Shown: one piece after another, positions 11,205 through 22,426 of the stretch
Layout: each line of letters starts with the position of its first letter
Numbering within the stretch: position 1 is the first letter of the stretch
Source: Hypsibius dujardini
Lineage: Eukaryota; Tardigrada; Eutardigrada; Parachela; Hypsibiidae
Direction of reading: 5' to 3'
Assembly: GCA_001579985.1 (NCBI GenBank)
Contig: LRSR01013302.1
Span: 1 to 46,976 of the forward strand
DNA: 46,976 nt
Position numbers and translations under genes: made by a program
Notes under the pieces: model-generated
Told to the model about the DNA's origin: nothing
Seen by the model: the letters and a program-made list of their open reading frames with translations, nothing else
Database searches by the model: none

Positions 11205-12599
11205 TTCTGTTTGCCTGCCTGTCTGTCTGCCTGTCTGCATGTCTGTCTGCCTGTCTGCTTATCTGCCTGTCTATAGTACGCAGTGTATTGTAAGCTATCG
11301 ACGTTACCTGATGAATCCAACTGTCTGTTACAGTAGTTCTGAGAATGAGATATCCATATATATAGTATGACCTTTCTCTGTTACTTTATTTGCTGTATTC
11401 TAGAACTCCGGTCTGTTTTGGAAGCCTACTCTCGTCGCCGAAGGTGATCCGGCGGATTTCCTGTTGCGTCTGCAGAAGAAGTTGGGCCAGTCGGGATTTG
11501 CGGTTGACGAGGAATGGGTAAAGACCGCCCAGAACCGCAACAAAACTGCCGAGGATAAAAATAAGTAAGCATTTTGTGCTGTAACACGGACTTATTGACG
11601 TTTTGCCATTACGTTTCGGGTTCTGCCTGACAGACTTCGCGGAGAGGAACCAACCGATGTCCACTTGAATCCCATCAAACTTCTTCACGAGCTGGAGGAG
11701 TCAATGGACGATAACAGTATCATGGTGGCTGATGGTGGAGATTTTGTTGCCACAGCGGCTTATGTCACACGGTATGATTATTGGTTTCGATCAGCGCCTT
11801 CATTTGGTCACATTTGACGTCTGGTTTTGTTTTGTTACAGCCCACGAGGTCCGCTCATGTGGCTTGACCCGGGTCCCTTCGGCACCTTAGGAGTCGGCGG
11901 AGGATTCGCGCTCGGCGCCAAATTGGTTCGACCGGATGCCGACATCTGGCTCATTTGGGGAGACGGCTCGGCCGGGTATAGTCTGATGGAGTTTGACTCA
12001 TTCCAGCGACATAAGGTACTACGGGTGCTGCTGCAGTCAGAAGAAGGCCGAATTTGCAAGTGTTACTATCGGTTTGTGTTTCCAGACACCTGTAATCGCA
12101 CTCGTCGGGAATGATGCTTGCTGGTCGCAGATTCACCGTGATCAAGTGGAGATTCTTGGAAGTGGAATCAGCTGCATGCTGGAGGTACGGTCTGTTTCCT
12201 TCGTCTGTCTGTCTTCACGGCAGAATTATCTTCATGTCTGCCTGCATGCCTTCCTTTCGTCTCTGTTTCTGTCTGACTCTCTGTCTGACTCGTGTTTCTG
12301 TCTGCATGCCTGTCGGTCGGTCTCCCTGTTGGTTGGTTGGTTGGTCTGTCTGTCTGCCGTTCGGTCTGCCTGTGCTCTCATGTTGGCTGCCCAATTCATT
12401 CTCGTCTTCTTAGTACTCGGACTACGATAAGGCGGTGACGGCGTTTGGCGCTCGTGGAATCAAACTGACGCGAAAAGATCAAGTCGGTCTAAAGGATGCC
12501 TTCAAGGATGCCATCAAGAGCAGTCGACAGGGACAGAGTGTCCTGATAAACGCTCTAATCGGCAAGACCGACTTTCGAAAGGGAAGCATCTCCGTTTGA
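8985..12599 (+). CDS. ILVBL: 2-hydroxyacyl-CoA lyase 2 / acetolactate-synthase-like protein, complete
   Basis: Thiamine-pyrophosphate enzyme of the ER membrane; the human protein (HACL2) cleaves 2-hydroxy fatty acyl-CoA. Exons: 8985-9179, 9285-9338, 9752-9856, 9964-10134, 10200-10276, 10344-10526, 10711-11140, 11404-11564, 11634-11771, 11841-12015, 12086-12184, 12414-12599; 657 residues against about 632 in human. Seen: N-terminal membrane segment ([17 protein letters not shown]); [20 protein letters not shown] and DTRHE with the TPP-activating Glu; [38 protein letters not shown]; central domain [13 protein letters not shown]-terminal TPP domain [33 protein letters not shown] and VGNDACW; end [13 protein letters not shown]. 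The GDG and following ND fit the cofactor and metal-binding signature. All phases agree. Start at 8985 supplies the membrane anchor expected for the family. Confidence 0.96.
10540..10665. repeat. degenerate CAGA repeat in ILVBL intron 6
   Basis: Mixed CAGA, TAGA and CAGG units on the plus strand, sense orientation CAGA, between the exons ending at 10526 and starting at 10711. Confidence 0.8.
11147..11275. repeat. (TCTG)n microsatellite in ILVBL intron 7
   Basis: Near-perfect TCTG units at about 11147-11205, then TCTG/CCTG variants. It begins a few bases after the donor at 11141. Complementary in the transcript to the CAGA tract of intron 6. Confidence 0.9.
12205..12375. repeat. degenerate TCTG repeat in ILVBL intron 11
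   Basis: Scattered TCTG, CCTG and GGTT units between the donor at 12185 and the acceptor at 12413. Confidence 0.75.
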
Positions 12600-13019
12600 T
12601 TGTTTCATCTTCCACCCCCCCCCCTCTGATCCAGCGAATTCCAGCCTTTGATTTTACCACTGTTATTATTCTTAACACTAGCTTGCCGAAGATTTCTCGA
12701 AATATACTTTTCCTCCAAAAGCATGTCGATTTTAAAAGCTGCCATTTTTTATACGCATTGCCCAGTACTACAAAGAATAAATAATAATTGAAGGGATAAA
12801 AGCTGAGAAAACAGAGAGGTGCTACATCGCTATCCAAACACGATGACACAACACTGACGCCGGTGGTCCCCCTGGAACGCCCCCCCCCCGGTGGTCCCCC
12901 TGGTCTTTCAGGGGTTGCTGAGTGCCATGCGAAACCAAACCAAACCAAATATTTAAAAATAAAAAGCTAATTTTCAGTGTAAAAAAACACGCAAATATGT
13001 GTATGTGTGTGTAGGAACA
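12600..13019. other. convergent 3' intergenic region ILVBL-CCNY
   Basis: 420 bp holding both 3' UTRs. It contains a duplicated CCGGTGGTCCCCCTGG (about 12859 and 12888) separated by a poly-C run. No gene seen. Confidence 0.65.
12776..12781 (+). promoter_or_regulatory. candidate poly(A) signal of ILVBL
   Basis: AATAAA 177 bp after the ILVBL stop codon, on the coding strand, within the 420-bp convergent gap to CCNY. Confidence 0.55.
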
Positions 13020-13982
13020 TTAAGAAAGAATGGCGACACTGCGTCGGTTGGTGCTGGCCAACTTATCAAGACTGGAGGAGCGTTTGATGCCACTGGGAAA
13101 GATTATTCCGTCACATACTTTTTGAGCACACAATCGGGACAGGGCCTCCTGATAAAGGAGAAAATTGTGAATCAATCAACATATGCGCGGAGAGGGGGGA
13201 ATCATGTTCAAAATATGAAGGGCCGCTTACCAGCTTCTGAGCTCGCTCGACGTTCAGCTGTTCGCTAGGAAAGCTGATGTCGTTTGCGTCCGCCAAGGAA
13301 CGGAGATCAAAGTAGTACTTTGCGTAGACACTGTAAAGCAAATCAATTGGACTACTAGCAGAACCGAGAGCTATGCGTTGGAATTTATGGATCAACAAAC
13401 ACTCAGACACCTAACCAGGTGCACAGGTAGCCAGTCATACAGCCATTCAAAGAGACAGTCAGATGAGCATAAAGACAGACATGTACATAGGCATGCAGAT
13501 AAACTGGCAGACAGGTACGCCGACAAACAGGCAGGCAGACACAAAACGTGAAAAAAAAGTGAGATGTTAAAACGCGCACATAGAGAGGAACGGCACAGCA
13601 TCATGTTACGTACAACATAACCGACAGATAACGACATTGTGGACGGAGCCATAAATAAGGCACCACAAGGTCGGGTTAATAGGTCGGGTTAATAGTACAC
13701 AGATCTGTTTACCTGGCAGGAACGTTGATATTGAACTGCAAAAGCTCCAGACAACTCCGCTCCAGCTCATTCATATCTTCGACCTTGATATCCCGCATGA
13801 TTTGGCAGTAATCAACGTTCCACACGGCCTGATCATCCCAAACCTTGCTGGCTAGAAGTACCGAGCCAAGGACCATCCGTTTCCTAAGCCAAGGAGGCAA
13901 AGTCAGTTACTGATGCCACAGGAAATGTCTGTTCCCAATCTGTGAGTTAGTCCGTCTATTTGCCTGCCGGCCTGCTTGTTTA

Positions 13983-14035
<53 letters not shown>

Positions 14036-15639
14036 CACCAGTTGGATGGGCCGATGTCCATCTCCCCATACGTCAACAAACGCTCCAGGTAGACCAATGT
14101 CACGATGGCACACTCCGCAGTAAGCTGCGCCGCGTTGAAGAGCGTCCGCAAAAAGCGGTAAATATGCCGGTGCTCGGGATCGACCCGGTCATAGTCAGCT
14201 GCCAGTTCGTCGCGGGTCAGCGGATGCAGTCGCTCGTCGAAAATATCAATCGTCCGTATCTCACGCTGCTCGCGGTTTTTGATATGATAGCAGATGGCCA
14301 GTGACACACATTTGATGGTGTTGCGCAGATTGGGCTGGCTCACGGTCGAGTCATCCACGTAGATGGTGGAGCAGGAGTTGAACTTCCGAGTGAGACACCC
14401 ACTTCCGGTTCCGGATGCATCCGATGGCGTACCTGTTGCAAATACAAACAAGCAACATTAGATACAATAAAAACAATAGGAAAAACAGTTTTGAATGAAT
14501 AAACTGGAACTAACCTTGATTTTCAGTAATGTATTGACTCCGGCGTTTCCGTTCACGCGACTCACGCAGCTCACTCTTTGACCTGACCATAAACAGCGGC
14601 CCCCGCGACGGATTGATCGACGGGTCATTTATCCCGTCTTCCGGCTCGCGTTCCGAAATATGCTGGATGTTTGTCGTGCTCTCCGAGTGCTTCGCACCGG
14701 GATAGGTGATGATGGAGCCGTTCGCATCCGAGAGCGTGTGATTGTTGTGCTTTGAATTCTGATAGACGTCTGAGACACGCCCAATCACACCGTTCTCATC
14801 GCGTGGCTGGTAGCCTGGCTTCCCGCCATCCTCTAGCGTAGCGCGAGCTCGTTTCGATGACTTGGAATGAGTCGACCCTGGTGGAATACAACCTGCGGGA
14901 GAGAAATTGAAAAGCATGAATTAGTAGCATACAATCAACCAATCAACGGTTCAGTTTAGATTCGGATTGATTATTTTCTCGCCAGTTAAATTTCTAGTTA
15001 TTATAATTCTTGTTTTTCGCAAACACATTTTTGTTTTTGCGGCGGTATTCGACGTTTTTCATTTTCGCTTGCGTTTCAATTCTGAAATTCTTAATTCAAA
15101 TGATATCAAATCAATCAATCAACTAATTACATTAATCAATCGATTTAATTATATAATGAATAATCAGTCTGAAATTAACTTCAAGTTTTTAGAGAAAAGT
15201 CGCAGGGAAATATCGAAAAAAGAGCAATAGCCGAAAGCCGTCACACACAAAAAACTCAACAACGAACAAAACACAGAGAACAACGAAACCAATCAAATCA
15301 ATCAACTATTGGAATAAATACACACTGCCTACTAACAGATCAATCAATCAGAAAAGTAAACGATGACTCATGACCCCAGAGTGATTTGATTCATCAATAA
15401 ACTAATCCTTAACAGTTTTATTCAAAGACCGCAGAGAGGATTCTAGAACAATGTAACTGGACAGTCGATATTAAAGAAGAAAACAGGCACAAAAGTGGAC
15501 GAGAAGAGTATTTAATCGAATGGTCGAAACATTTAAATGAATTAAGTCAATCAAATCAATCAACCACTGGAACTGAAAAGAAAATAATCCCACACATAAA
15601 TCAATCAAGCGCTGACTTACACGACAAACTGTTGCCCAT
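13020..15639 (-). CDS. CCNY: cyclin Y, complete
   Basis: Membrane-tethered cyclin that activates CDK14/CDK16 at the plasma membrane, including Wnt co-receptor phosphorylation in other animals. Exons in transcript order: 15639-15621, 14892-14515, 14432-14039, 13883-13713, 13330-13231, 13148-13020; 396 residues against 341 in human, the excess being in the low-complexity N-terminal part. The tiny 19-bp first exon plus exon 2 gives [16 protein letters not shown]: Gly2 followed by Cys7 and Cys8 matches the myristoylation/palmitoylation signal of cyclin Y. Then NIQHISERE and the cyclin box: [120 protein letters not shown]. The tail [13 protein letters not shown] is a Ser-rich site like the 14-3-3-binding region of the family. 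All phases agree. Confidence 0.96.
13440..13550. repeat. degenerate CAGA repeat in CCNY intron 4
   Basis: CAGA, CAGG and CAGT units on the plus strand between CCNY exons 4 and 5. At 13668-13694 the sequence AGGTCGGGTTAAT is tandemly doubled. Confidence 0.7.
13980..14036. repeat. (TCTG)n microsatellite in CCNY intron 3
   Basis: About 13 near-perfect TCTG units on the plus strand (CAGA in the CCNY transcript), ending directly at the splice donor of the exon 14432-14039. Confidence 0.9.
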
Positions 15640-16661
15640 CCTCGAGTCTTCCAGGACTAGTTCTGGAACCACATGCTCTCGAACAAGTTATCAAATCACT
15701 GTCCCCACATCATTCCCGACTGCAAGACAATTGCGGATCTATTTGTCAGTACGATGTATTACAGCACAGGCAGGGGGAAAAGATCGAAAGATTGAAAAAC
15801 TGATTAAAAAATAATGGCGTCCTTTTTGCCGGAGTCGCTCAAGCGTTCACCGTTCTCACCATCAGCACACAATAGTAAGCCTGAGAAACCGCAAGATCGG
15901 GAAAAATTAAAAGAAAACTAATCCAAAGATTTACTTCTCGAACGCACGGAGTGAAATTGCAGAGAAAAATAATGCTGAGGAGTGCCCCGAAAATTCTAAT
16001 TATATTTTCCGACGGTCATAAACATCGCCACAAAAAAGTAGAAACAGCTTGCATTCACGCGACGAAATCTTGACAGTTGTCATTTAATCGAAGGGTGATT
16101 TGAGCAGTCTCCCTGTGTCAAACCGTCGATTTCTACTCGACTTTCGGTTTTCGCTGCAGTGACGTCAGGAAAAGGGGCGTCACTTATTGAAAATGCGCTC
16201 TGCCCACTGGTGGATTGATTGATTCATTGGATTGATTCATTGCAAACACCACATGAATTCTTTAACTTCGTATCAATTTTTCAAAGTAAAATACATCTTA
16301 GATCGCGTCATCAAAATAACTTCTGCTCAATAGAAACTCCCAACACAAGCACACACAACACTCGAACAGGGCTCAACTACTAGTAATGTACTGTCGCGAC
16401 CAATTGGTGCTGCTTCTTAAACCCACCCGTATATTATGACTGCACACACTGTGCTTCACTGCAGTCATAACATACGGTGGATGCAAAATGCAGCAACAAA
16501 TGATTGCGGCAGTACAGTAGAGTCACATAACGGCGTTCTATAAACGCGATATACACAAAATATCGATTTCTCGTCCCAAAGTTTCCGCTCTGATAGCTTG
16601 CTCCGTGACGGGTGTACAATGTCTATGTAGGAGTAGTAGCAGCAACACAAAATCCATCCAA
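15640..16661. other. intergenic region between CCNY 5' end and IDH3B 3' end
   Basis: Both genes run on the minus strand, so this holds the CCNY promoter and the IDH3B 3' UTR. GTGACGTCA-like sequence at about 16159-16167 may be a CRE-type site. GATT-rich stretch near 16210-16245; MITE family B copy 1 at 16389-16519. No additional gene recognised. Confidence 0.6.
16389..16519. mobile_element. MITE family B, copy 1 (131 bp)
   Basis: Begins TACTGTCGCGACCAATTGG and ends GCGGCAGTACAGTA. The centre is a strong palindrome (TTATGACTGCA ... TGCAGTCATAA). The second copy at 32483-32613 has exactly the same length. TA at both ends suits a Tc1/mariner-type TA target duplication. Confidence 0.85.
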
Positions 16662-17683
16662 TTAAAATTTGATATTCTGAATGACGGCCTTTGTGAAGTC
16701 GGTACACTTTGCGTGACCTGCGAACAAAAACAGTATTTTTTTCAACGATGTCTGAAACTGCTACACACGCAGAAGAGAACACGTAGAACACGCAGGACAT
16801 AACAGAATAGTGAAGCAAAACGGTAATACCTACCCCCCAGATCCTTTGTCCGGATCTTGCCGGCTTTGATCACCCGATAAACCGCATCGCGGATGATGGT
16901 CGAGTGATAATCCAAGTTCATGTGACGTAACATGTTGCACGCCGCCAGGAGGATGGCGGTGGGATTAGCGATGTTTTTCCCGACCGCCTCGGCGTACGAG
17001 TGACGCGCACCGGGCTCGAAAATCACCGAGTCGTGAGAGTAGCTCTGCAAATTAAGCGGAGAAACAAATGAACGGGATTTAATACGATCCGCCGTTGAGA
17101 GAGTAAAGGAAAGAGTAGCAGCATCATACCTCGCCGGGAACAACACCAGCGCCTCCTACAAGTCCCGATGACAGATTGTCGATAATGTTTCCGTACAAAT
17201 TGGGCATCACCTGCAAGAGAAAAAAAAACGGAAATCCAAAGTTAAAATTTATGCATGAATCTCACACATTCACATACACAGCATGGTTGCACGACATAGC
17301 TTCAAGCAGAAGGCAGATTCAATTACTGTACGTCAAATCTCAATCGCGGCTCGGGACTTCTTTGGAATAAGATGAAACGAAAAGAGTATGGGATCTCTCT
17401 AATGTGACTCAAACTCTGAAAAACCTAACCGTTTCCATGTGGGAAGATACCGATCGGCGTCTCCGACCGTTTCCAACAAATTGTACATTTTGGCGGTGTT
17501 TCTGAGCTGGTTGTCTGAATATCGGTATGCCTACGTGTGTGCCATTCTACTTGCCTGTCGGTCTATTTACAAAGCCGTTGTATCTTTGCTTATCTGTTTG
17601 GTCTGTCCTATCTATGCCATCTGTCTGTCTGTTGGTCTGTTGGTCTGTTGGTCTGTTGGTCTGTCTGTCTGGTCTGTCTGTTG

Positions 17684-17734
<51 letters not shown>

Positions 17735-19281
17735 GGTCTGTCGGTCGGTCTGTCGGTCGGTCGGTCGGTCTGCCTACCTGCCTGCCTGCCTGCCTGTCTG
17801 CCTGCCTGCCTACCTGCCTGCCTGCCCACTTGCCTACCTGAGTGCCTGCATGCCTCCCTAGACCGCCTATCTCTTTGTCAGTCTCTGTCTGTGAGAGTCT
17901 GTCTGTTCGTCTGCAGGCAATTTTTCCGCCCTCTTGCCGGCTTCATCACACGGACCTGCCCATTCTTACCATCACATCCATTTGGTGAGGATTATTGACC
18001 AGCTGCATACAGGCGTTGTCAATGATCATATTGTTAAACTTAATCCTCGGGTACAGTTCGGCAATCTTCGTGCAGCACTCAAGAAACAGCCCGTCGCTGA
18101 GCTTCATAATGTTGGCCTTATGCACGGCGGTGACCCGCTTCCGGTTGTGACGGACGGCATAATCAAAGGCAAACTTGGCGATCCGCATGGACTTGTCCCG
18201 TGTGACAATCTTCAGACATTCCACCACACCGGGGACCGTTTCGTACTCAATGGCGCTGTACTCTCCCTCGGTCATCTCGCGGATCACCACAAAGTCAATG
18301 TTTGAGTGGCGGGTTTTGAAGCCCTCCAGGCTCTTGATGATGGCCACACTGGCGAAGGAGTCCAGCTTGCGACGCAGCTTCATATTTAGGGTCGCCAGCT
18401 CGCCGTCTTTGCCCTCGAAGCCGGACTGCAGTGCTCCCTTCAGACAAACACCGGTCTGTTTGATGGATGCCGCGACGTCATCCACGGAGTCGCTGCGGCT
18501 GTACGCGACCTCGCTCAAGAAGAACTCATTCCAATCCACGGGGACGCCGCAGCTCTCAAAGACGTGCCTCACTGATGCCATCTGGAAAGTGCAAAGTGCG
18601 AATGAATTCAGATACCTCGTCTCAAGTGAAATATATAAAACAATTGCCAAACTAAGACATATGACATAATTTCAATCATCAATCAAAGCAATCAATTTAA
18701 GCAAGACCGGAACTAATCGTTAAAGAACTCCAGCAGCAGCAGCAGCAGCAGCAGTGGAGCAAATCAGAAAAAGCATAGCGTAATCGGCCAATCAACGGAT
18801 CAATGCAGTGCGCGACAACCTTCAGATATAGCGACAAAATTAACTGATCCAATCAATCAATCCATCATCCGCAACCAGCAGAAAACTGGCCTATTCGTTA
18901 CATACGAAGTTCATCGGGCAGTTCAACGAGCAGTTCGTTCGGGATCGAAAGAAAAATTACACATACATTTTTACTCAATCGACTCAAAATATGTTAGTGT
19001 CAACAAATTAGCATGAGTGTTTGCAGCACAAAACGGTACATCATACGTACCAGTTCAGGCCCCACGCCATCCCCGGGGATGATGGTGACAGGATACCGCC
19101 GTTCAGGCTTGGCAACGGGCACCTGAGCCGCCAACAAAACTGGCGATGAATGGAGAAACAGCTTCTGTTGATGAGGTGCCGCGGAGAAAGCTTGGAGCAT
19201 CGCGGAGGAGGACGAAGTGGAGGAAAGGGAGGAGGTCGCACGGATGCAGTTGCCAATGCGGGCCACGGCCATGTTCAACAT
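16662..19281 (-). CDS. IDH3B: NAD-dependent isocitrate dehydrogenase, beta-type regulatory subunit, complete
   Basis: Mitochondrial TCA-cycle enzyme subunit; IDH3 converts isocitrate to 2-oxoglutarate with NAD. Exons in transcript order: 19281-19051, 18581-17970, 17210-17130, 17044-16834, 16717-16662; 396 residues against 385 in human. The N-terminus is Ser/Ala/Arg-rich without acidic residues, as in a mitochondrial import peptide, followed by [13 protein letters not shown]. Then [113 protein letters not shown] and AGVVPGESYS; the end is [21 protein letters not shown] split over the last junction. NIIDNL and VVPGESY match the beta subunit rather than alpha, which has a DILSDL-type block. A second Met three codons downstream is an alternative start. 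Confidence 0.95.
17610..17910. repeat. (TCTG)n/(CCTG)n/(GGTC)n array in IDH3B intron 2
   Basis: About 300 bp of TCTG, TCGG, CCTG and TTGG units on the plus strand, CAGA in the transcript, in the intron 17969-17211. It creates long spurious open frames of Ser-Val-Cys-Leu repeats. Confidence 0.9.
18731..18754. repeat. (CAG)8 trinucleotide repeat in IDH3B intron 1
   Basis: Eight uninterrupted CAG units on the plus strand (CTG in the IDH3B transcript), between exons 1 and 2. Confidence 0.85.
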
Positions 19282-20572
19282 TTTCTTTGCAGCCCGTCGA
19301 TCGATCGATGGTTCAGCAAAGGAAACTTACACTGGTGTGGTCAAAGGGGTTGATGAGTAGCACAGGCCCCGGAAATCAAAATGGGGAGCTGGATGCAAAG
19401 ATAATTTGGAATTTTGCCTTGGACGGGATGGAAGAAATTACTCTTGGCCAAACGAACTAGTGCTTAACAGCGCTTAGCGGTTGCACTAATTGGTTAGAAT
19501 ATAATAGTGGAAACATGAACGGACAGGTACTTCACGAACAAGAGTATAGCAAGTTAGAACACATCACTCGTAATAACAGAATCAAGTTATGTTAAGGAAC
19601 AAAAAGCTAAGACGGAACATTATCACAATTCATTTTCAACCATGTTTAACAAAGAACGATGTTCAAACTTGAGCGTTGTGTTCGCTGCAATTCAGTACAT
19701 GGGTTCTTGTTTTATCTACAAGTATGTTCTCTTTCTTGCTGGACTTCGTGCACAACCGCATTTTAATTTTGCCAATTTATTTTGTTTTCGCCAGTCGTCT
19801 CGTCACAAGGTGATTCCGTGCTGCATTGTAGTACCTGTTTTTACGCCATTTGAATCCAATCGGACATCCTCGTGATCTTTCTTTACATGGCCAATACTAA
19901 TTAATCCATCCTCTTCAGGCGTGGCGAGGCACTGGTGAGATTGGTAGGAAAAAAATGGTTGCAGTATGACCTTGGAGAAGGAGTATTGGATCTTGACTTA
20001 TAATGCTTGATTGCTTGATTGCTTGATTAAATCTAGGAGTAAGAAATCTAATAAGTTTTTATAAAAATATTGGATACTACGTTTAGAAGAATTTGATGTT
20101 CACTAATTTGTGTGAAAACAATGTTATTTTTCTCCTTGGCTCGGAAAAACTTGGTTGAAATTTTTCTCTTGTTCTGCATGAGTAGATGATGAGAATGTTC
20201 GCTTGATGGATTGATTGAACTGATTTTTATCTTGATCATTCTCTTGCAGTTTTCAAGTTTTATGTCTTTTTTATGGCATTTCTCTTCGCCTGGTGCCATT
20301 TCATTGTCGTAAGTATTTGCAATAAAATATCCAACGCTCACTGTTGATTCTTTCCACGAGGTTTTTGGCTTTTGTGAGGAATTTATTGAATATGTCATTG
20401 AGCGTACTGGTCAATGGTTGATTGTTGATTGGATGCCTTCTTCTTTCAATGGTGATTCTTGATATATTGATACATTGATCCATTGATTCAATGATAGTTG
20501 ATTGTTGATTGGATGCCTTCTCCTTTCAATATTTTTTTAGGTTACGTAGCGTGCGTTTGACCCCATTCCGTC
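19282..20572. other. divergent intergenic region IDH3B-GAPVD1
   Basis: 1.29 kb between divergent start codons. AT-rich, with a direct repeat of about 38 bp (20410-20448 and 20492-20530, containing GATTGTTGATTGGATGCCTT). TATTTTTTTAG at 20530-20540 looks like an acceptor and may end an intron in the GAPVD1 5' UTR. Open frames here (about 19642-19875 plus, 20048-20398 minus) have no recognisable similarity. Confidence 0.55.
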
Positions 20573-20891
20573 ATGGCCTCTCCGACGGAGCTTGTCCAGC
20601 TGGCATCCAGTCTGCGGGAGGAGTACATTTTTGTCCGCGCAGAAACGCAGCAGTTATCGAAACTGAATACACAGCTGACGAGCAGCACGGAAAATCTCTA
20701 CCACCAGGCGTGGATCGCCCGCACCCAACGTCGCGCCCTCGAATTGCTGTTGAGTCAACGAAGTGACTTGCCAGCTGACAGTTGTTTGCATCGTCTGAAT
20801 TTGGCTGCGGCCACGGCCCCGGTGGATGGCTACCGTGTCTTGGGATACAAAGAGTCATCGTATGGGGAATGTCTGAAGGTTTGTGCGCTCC

Positions 20892-20928
<37 letters not shown>

Positions 20929-22393
20929 CTTACTTGTCTTGCACTAATACTGTTTAAAGCCGATAGATTGATTGATTGATGGATTGATTGGCTTATTTGT
21001 CTTGCATTAATACTGCTTAAAGCATATGTCCACTCCAATGTGGCGGCGTTTAAACCAACTGAACAGGGAAACTGAGTCTGGTGACTGATCAGGTTTCTAT
21101 TTTCATAAAAATGTTACAGTTTCAGCAACGTAGACAGAACTCATGTACGTTCAGTGGAAGTTGATGGACCTGCTGAATCCCTTAATGATATGAATGATGT
21201 TTCCTGTCCTACTAAGCAAACTACCAAATTGCTAGTGCAATATAATGTTAATTTATCTCCAGGTTGTTCGAGAAAATCCGGAACTCCTGGCGGAATGTCT
21301 AGTCAGGGGGGAACGCAGCAATCCGGAGAAGATGCAGGAAGCCTTGCGCATAGTCATGGGCAGCCTGTACGGGTACGGTCTGATTCCGGAAGACCAGGAA
21401 TACTCACTGAAGCTGCTGAAATCGCTGATTGAAATTCAGCTGGACGCCAATTCCAATCCCCGACGCCTGCTGAAGAACGTCTCGACTTTCAGCTATGCAT
21501 ACAAGATTTTTGTGGAAAACCTCCACGAGACGAAGCTGTACCTGGCCACCGCCTTGCACCAGCCGATCCTGCAGGTGTTGGCGGAAGATGATTCGTTCCT
21601 CGACATCGATGCCAGCAAACTGCCGTTCCGTTTCTCGGTGGAGGATCGGAAGAAACGATTCGGCGAGGAGGGCACGGAGAAGTATGAGCAAAATCTCCGG
21701 GAATACCGCGCGAGGATTGTCAAAAGATTGGTACATTGAATCCTCTCACCTCAGTCTATCAGTCAGTCAGTCAGACTATTGTATGTGTGCGTAGATTCGG
21801 CTGGCTCAACGATTTGTGCAAGGTCTGGTGGACAACCTCTTCTGTTTCCCGCCCAGCCTCTGCTGGATCATCAGCCAGGTCTACGAACGCATCGAAAGCC
21901 AGCATCCGTCCCAGTCGACATTGCCGTCACTGATCTGCACAGAGCTGATTTTCAGTCATTTCATCTGCCCGGCCATTGTACAGCCGGAACCGTACGCGCT
22001 GACGTCGGACATTCCTGTCAGCTATGTAGCCCGGCATAACCTCATGCAGGTGAACCTTAATCTTTGTTACATTTCTTTAAGGATTCCCGGATCTTTCCCG
22101 GACACCTTTGAAGAAAATAACATGAGTGAATTTGTATAGGTTGCTCAAATTCTGCAAACACTAGCTGTCTCGAAATGGGAAGCAACTGACCCGAAGCTCA
22201 GGGACGTCTACGGCGGTTTCGAACAAGTTGGTTTCTTACCTATATTTTTGATTTTCCTTTTGCATGTTGCTTGTTGATCAGTCTGGATTTCTATATATTT
22301 GTATGACCGCTCCTTTTGTCCTGTATGGTTGTAGAAATGCCAATCGTTTGTCTTTCTTGTCTGTTTATCTGTCTGTGTCTCTCTGTCTGTCTG

Positions 22394-22426
<33 letters not shown>

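Noticed and set aside
17527-17998. Long open frames rich in Ser-Val-Cys-Leu (here and in most TCTG arrays)
   Set aside because: They are translations of the tetranucleotide repeat, are open in several frames, and lie within introns of genes on either strand.
20048-20398. 116-codon minus-strand open frame upstream of GAPVD1
   Set aside because: AT-rich, Lys/Ile/Asn-biased translation of intergenic DNA with no recognised similarity.
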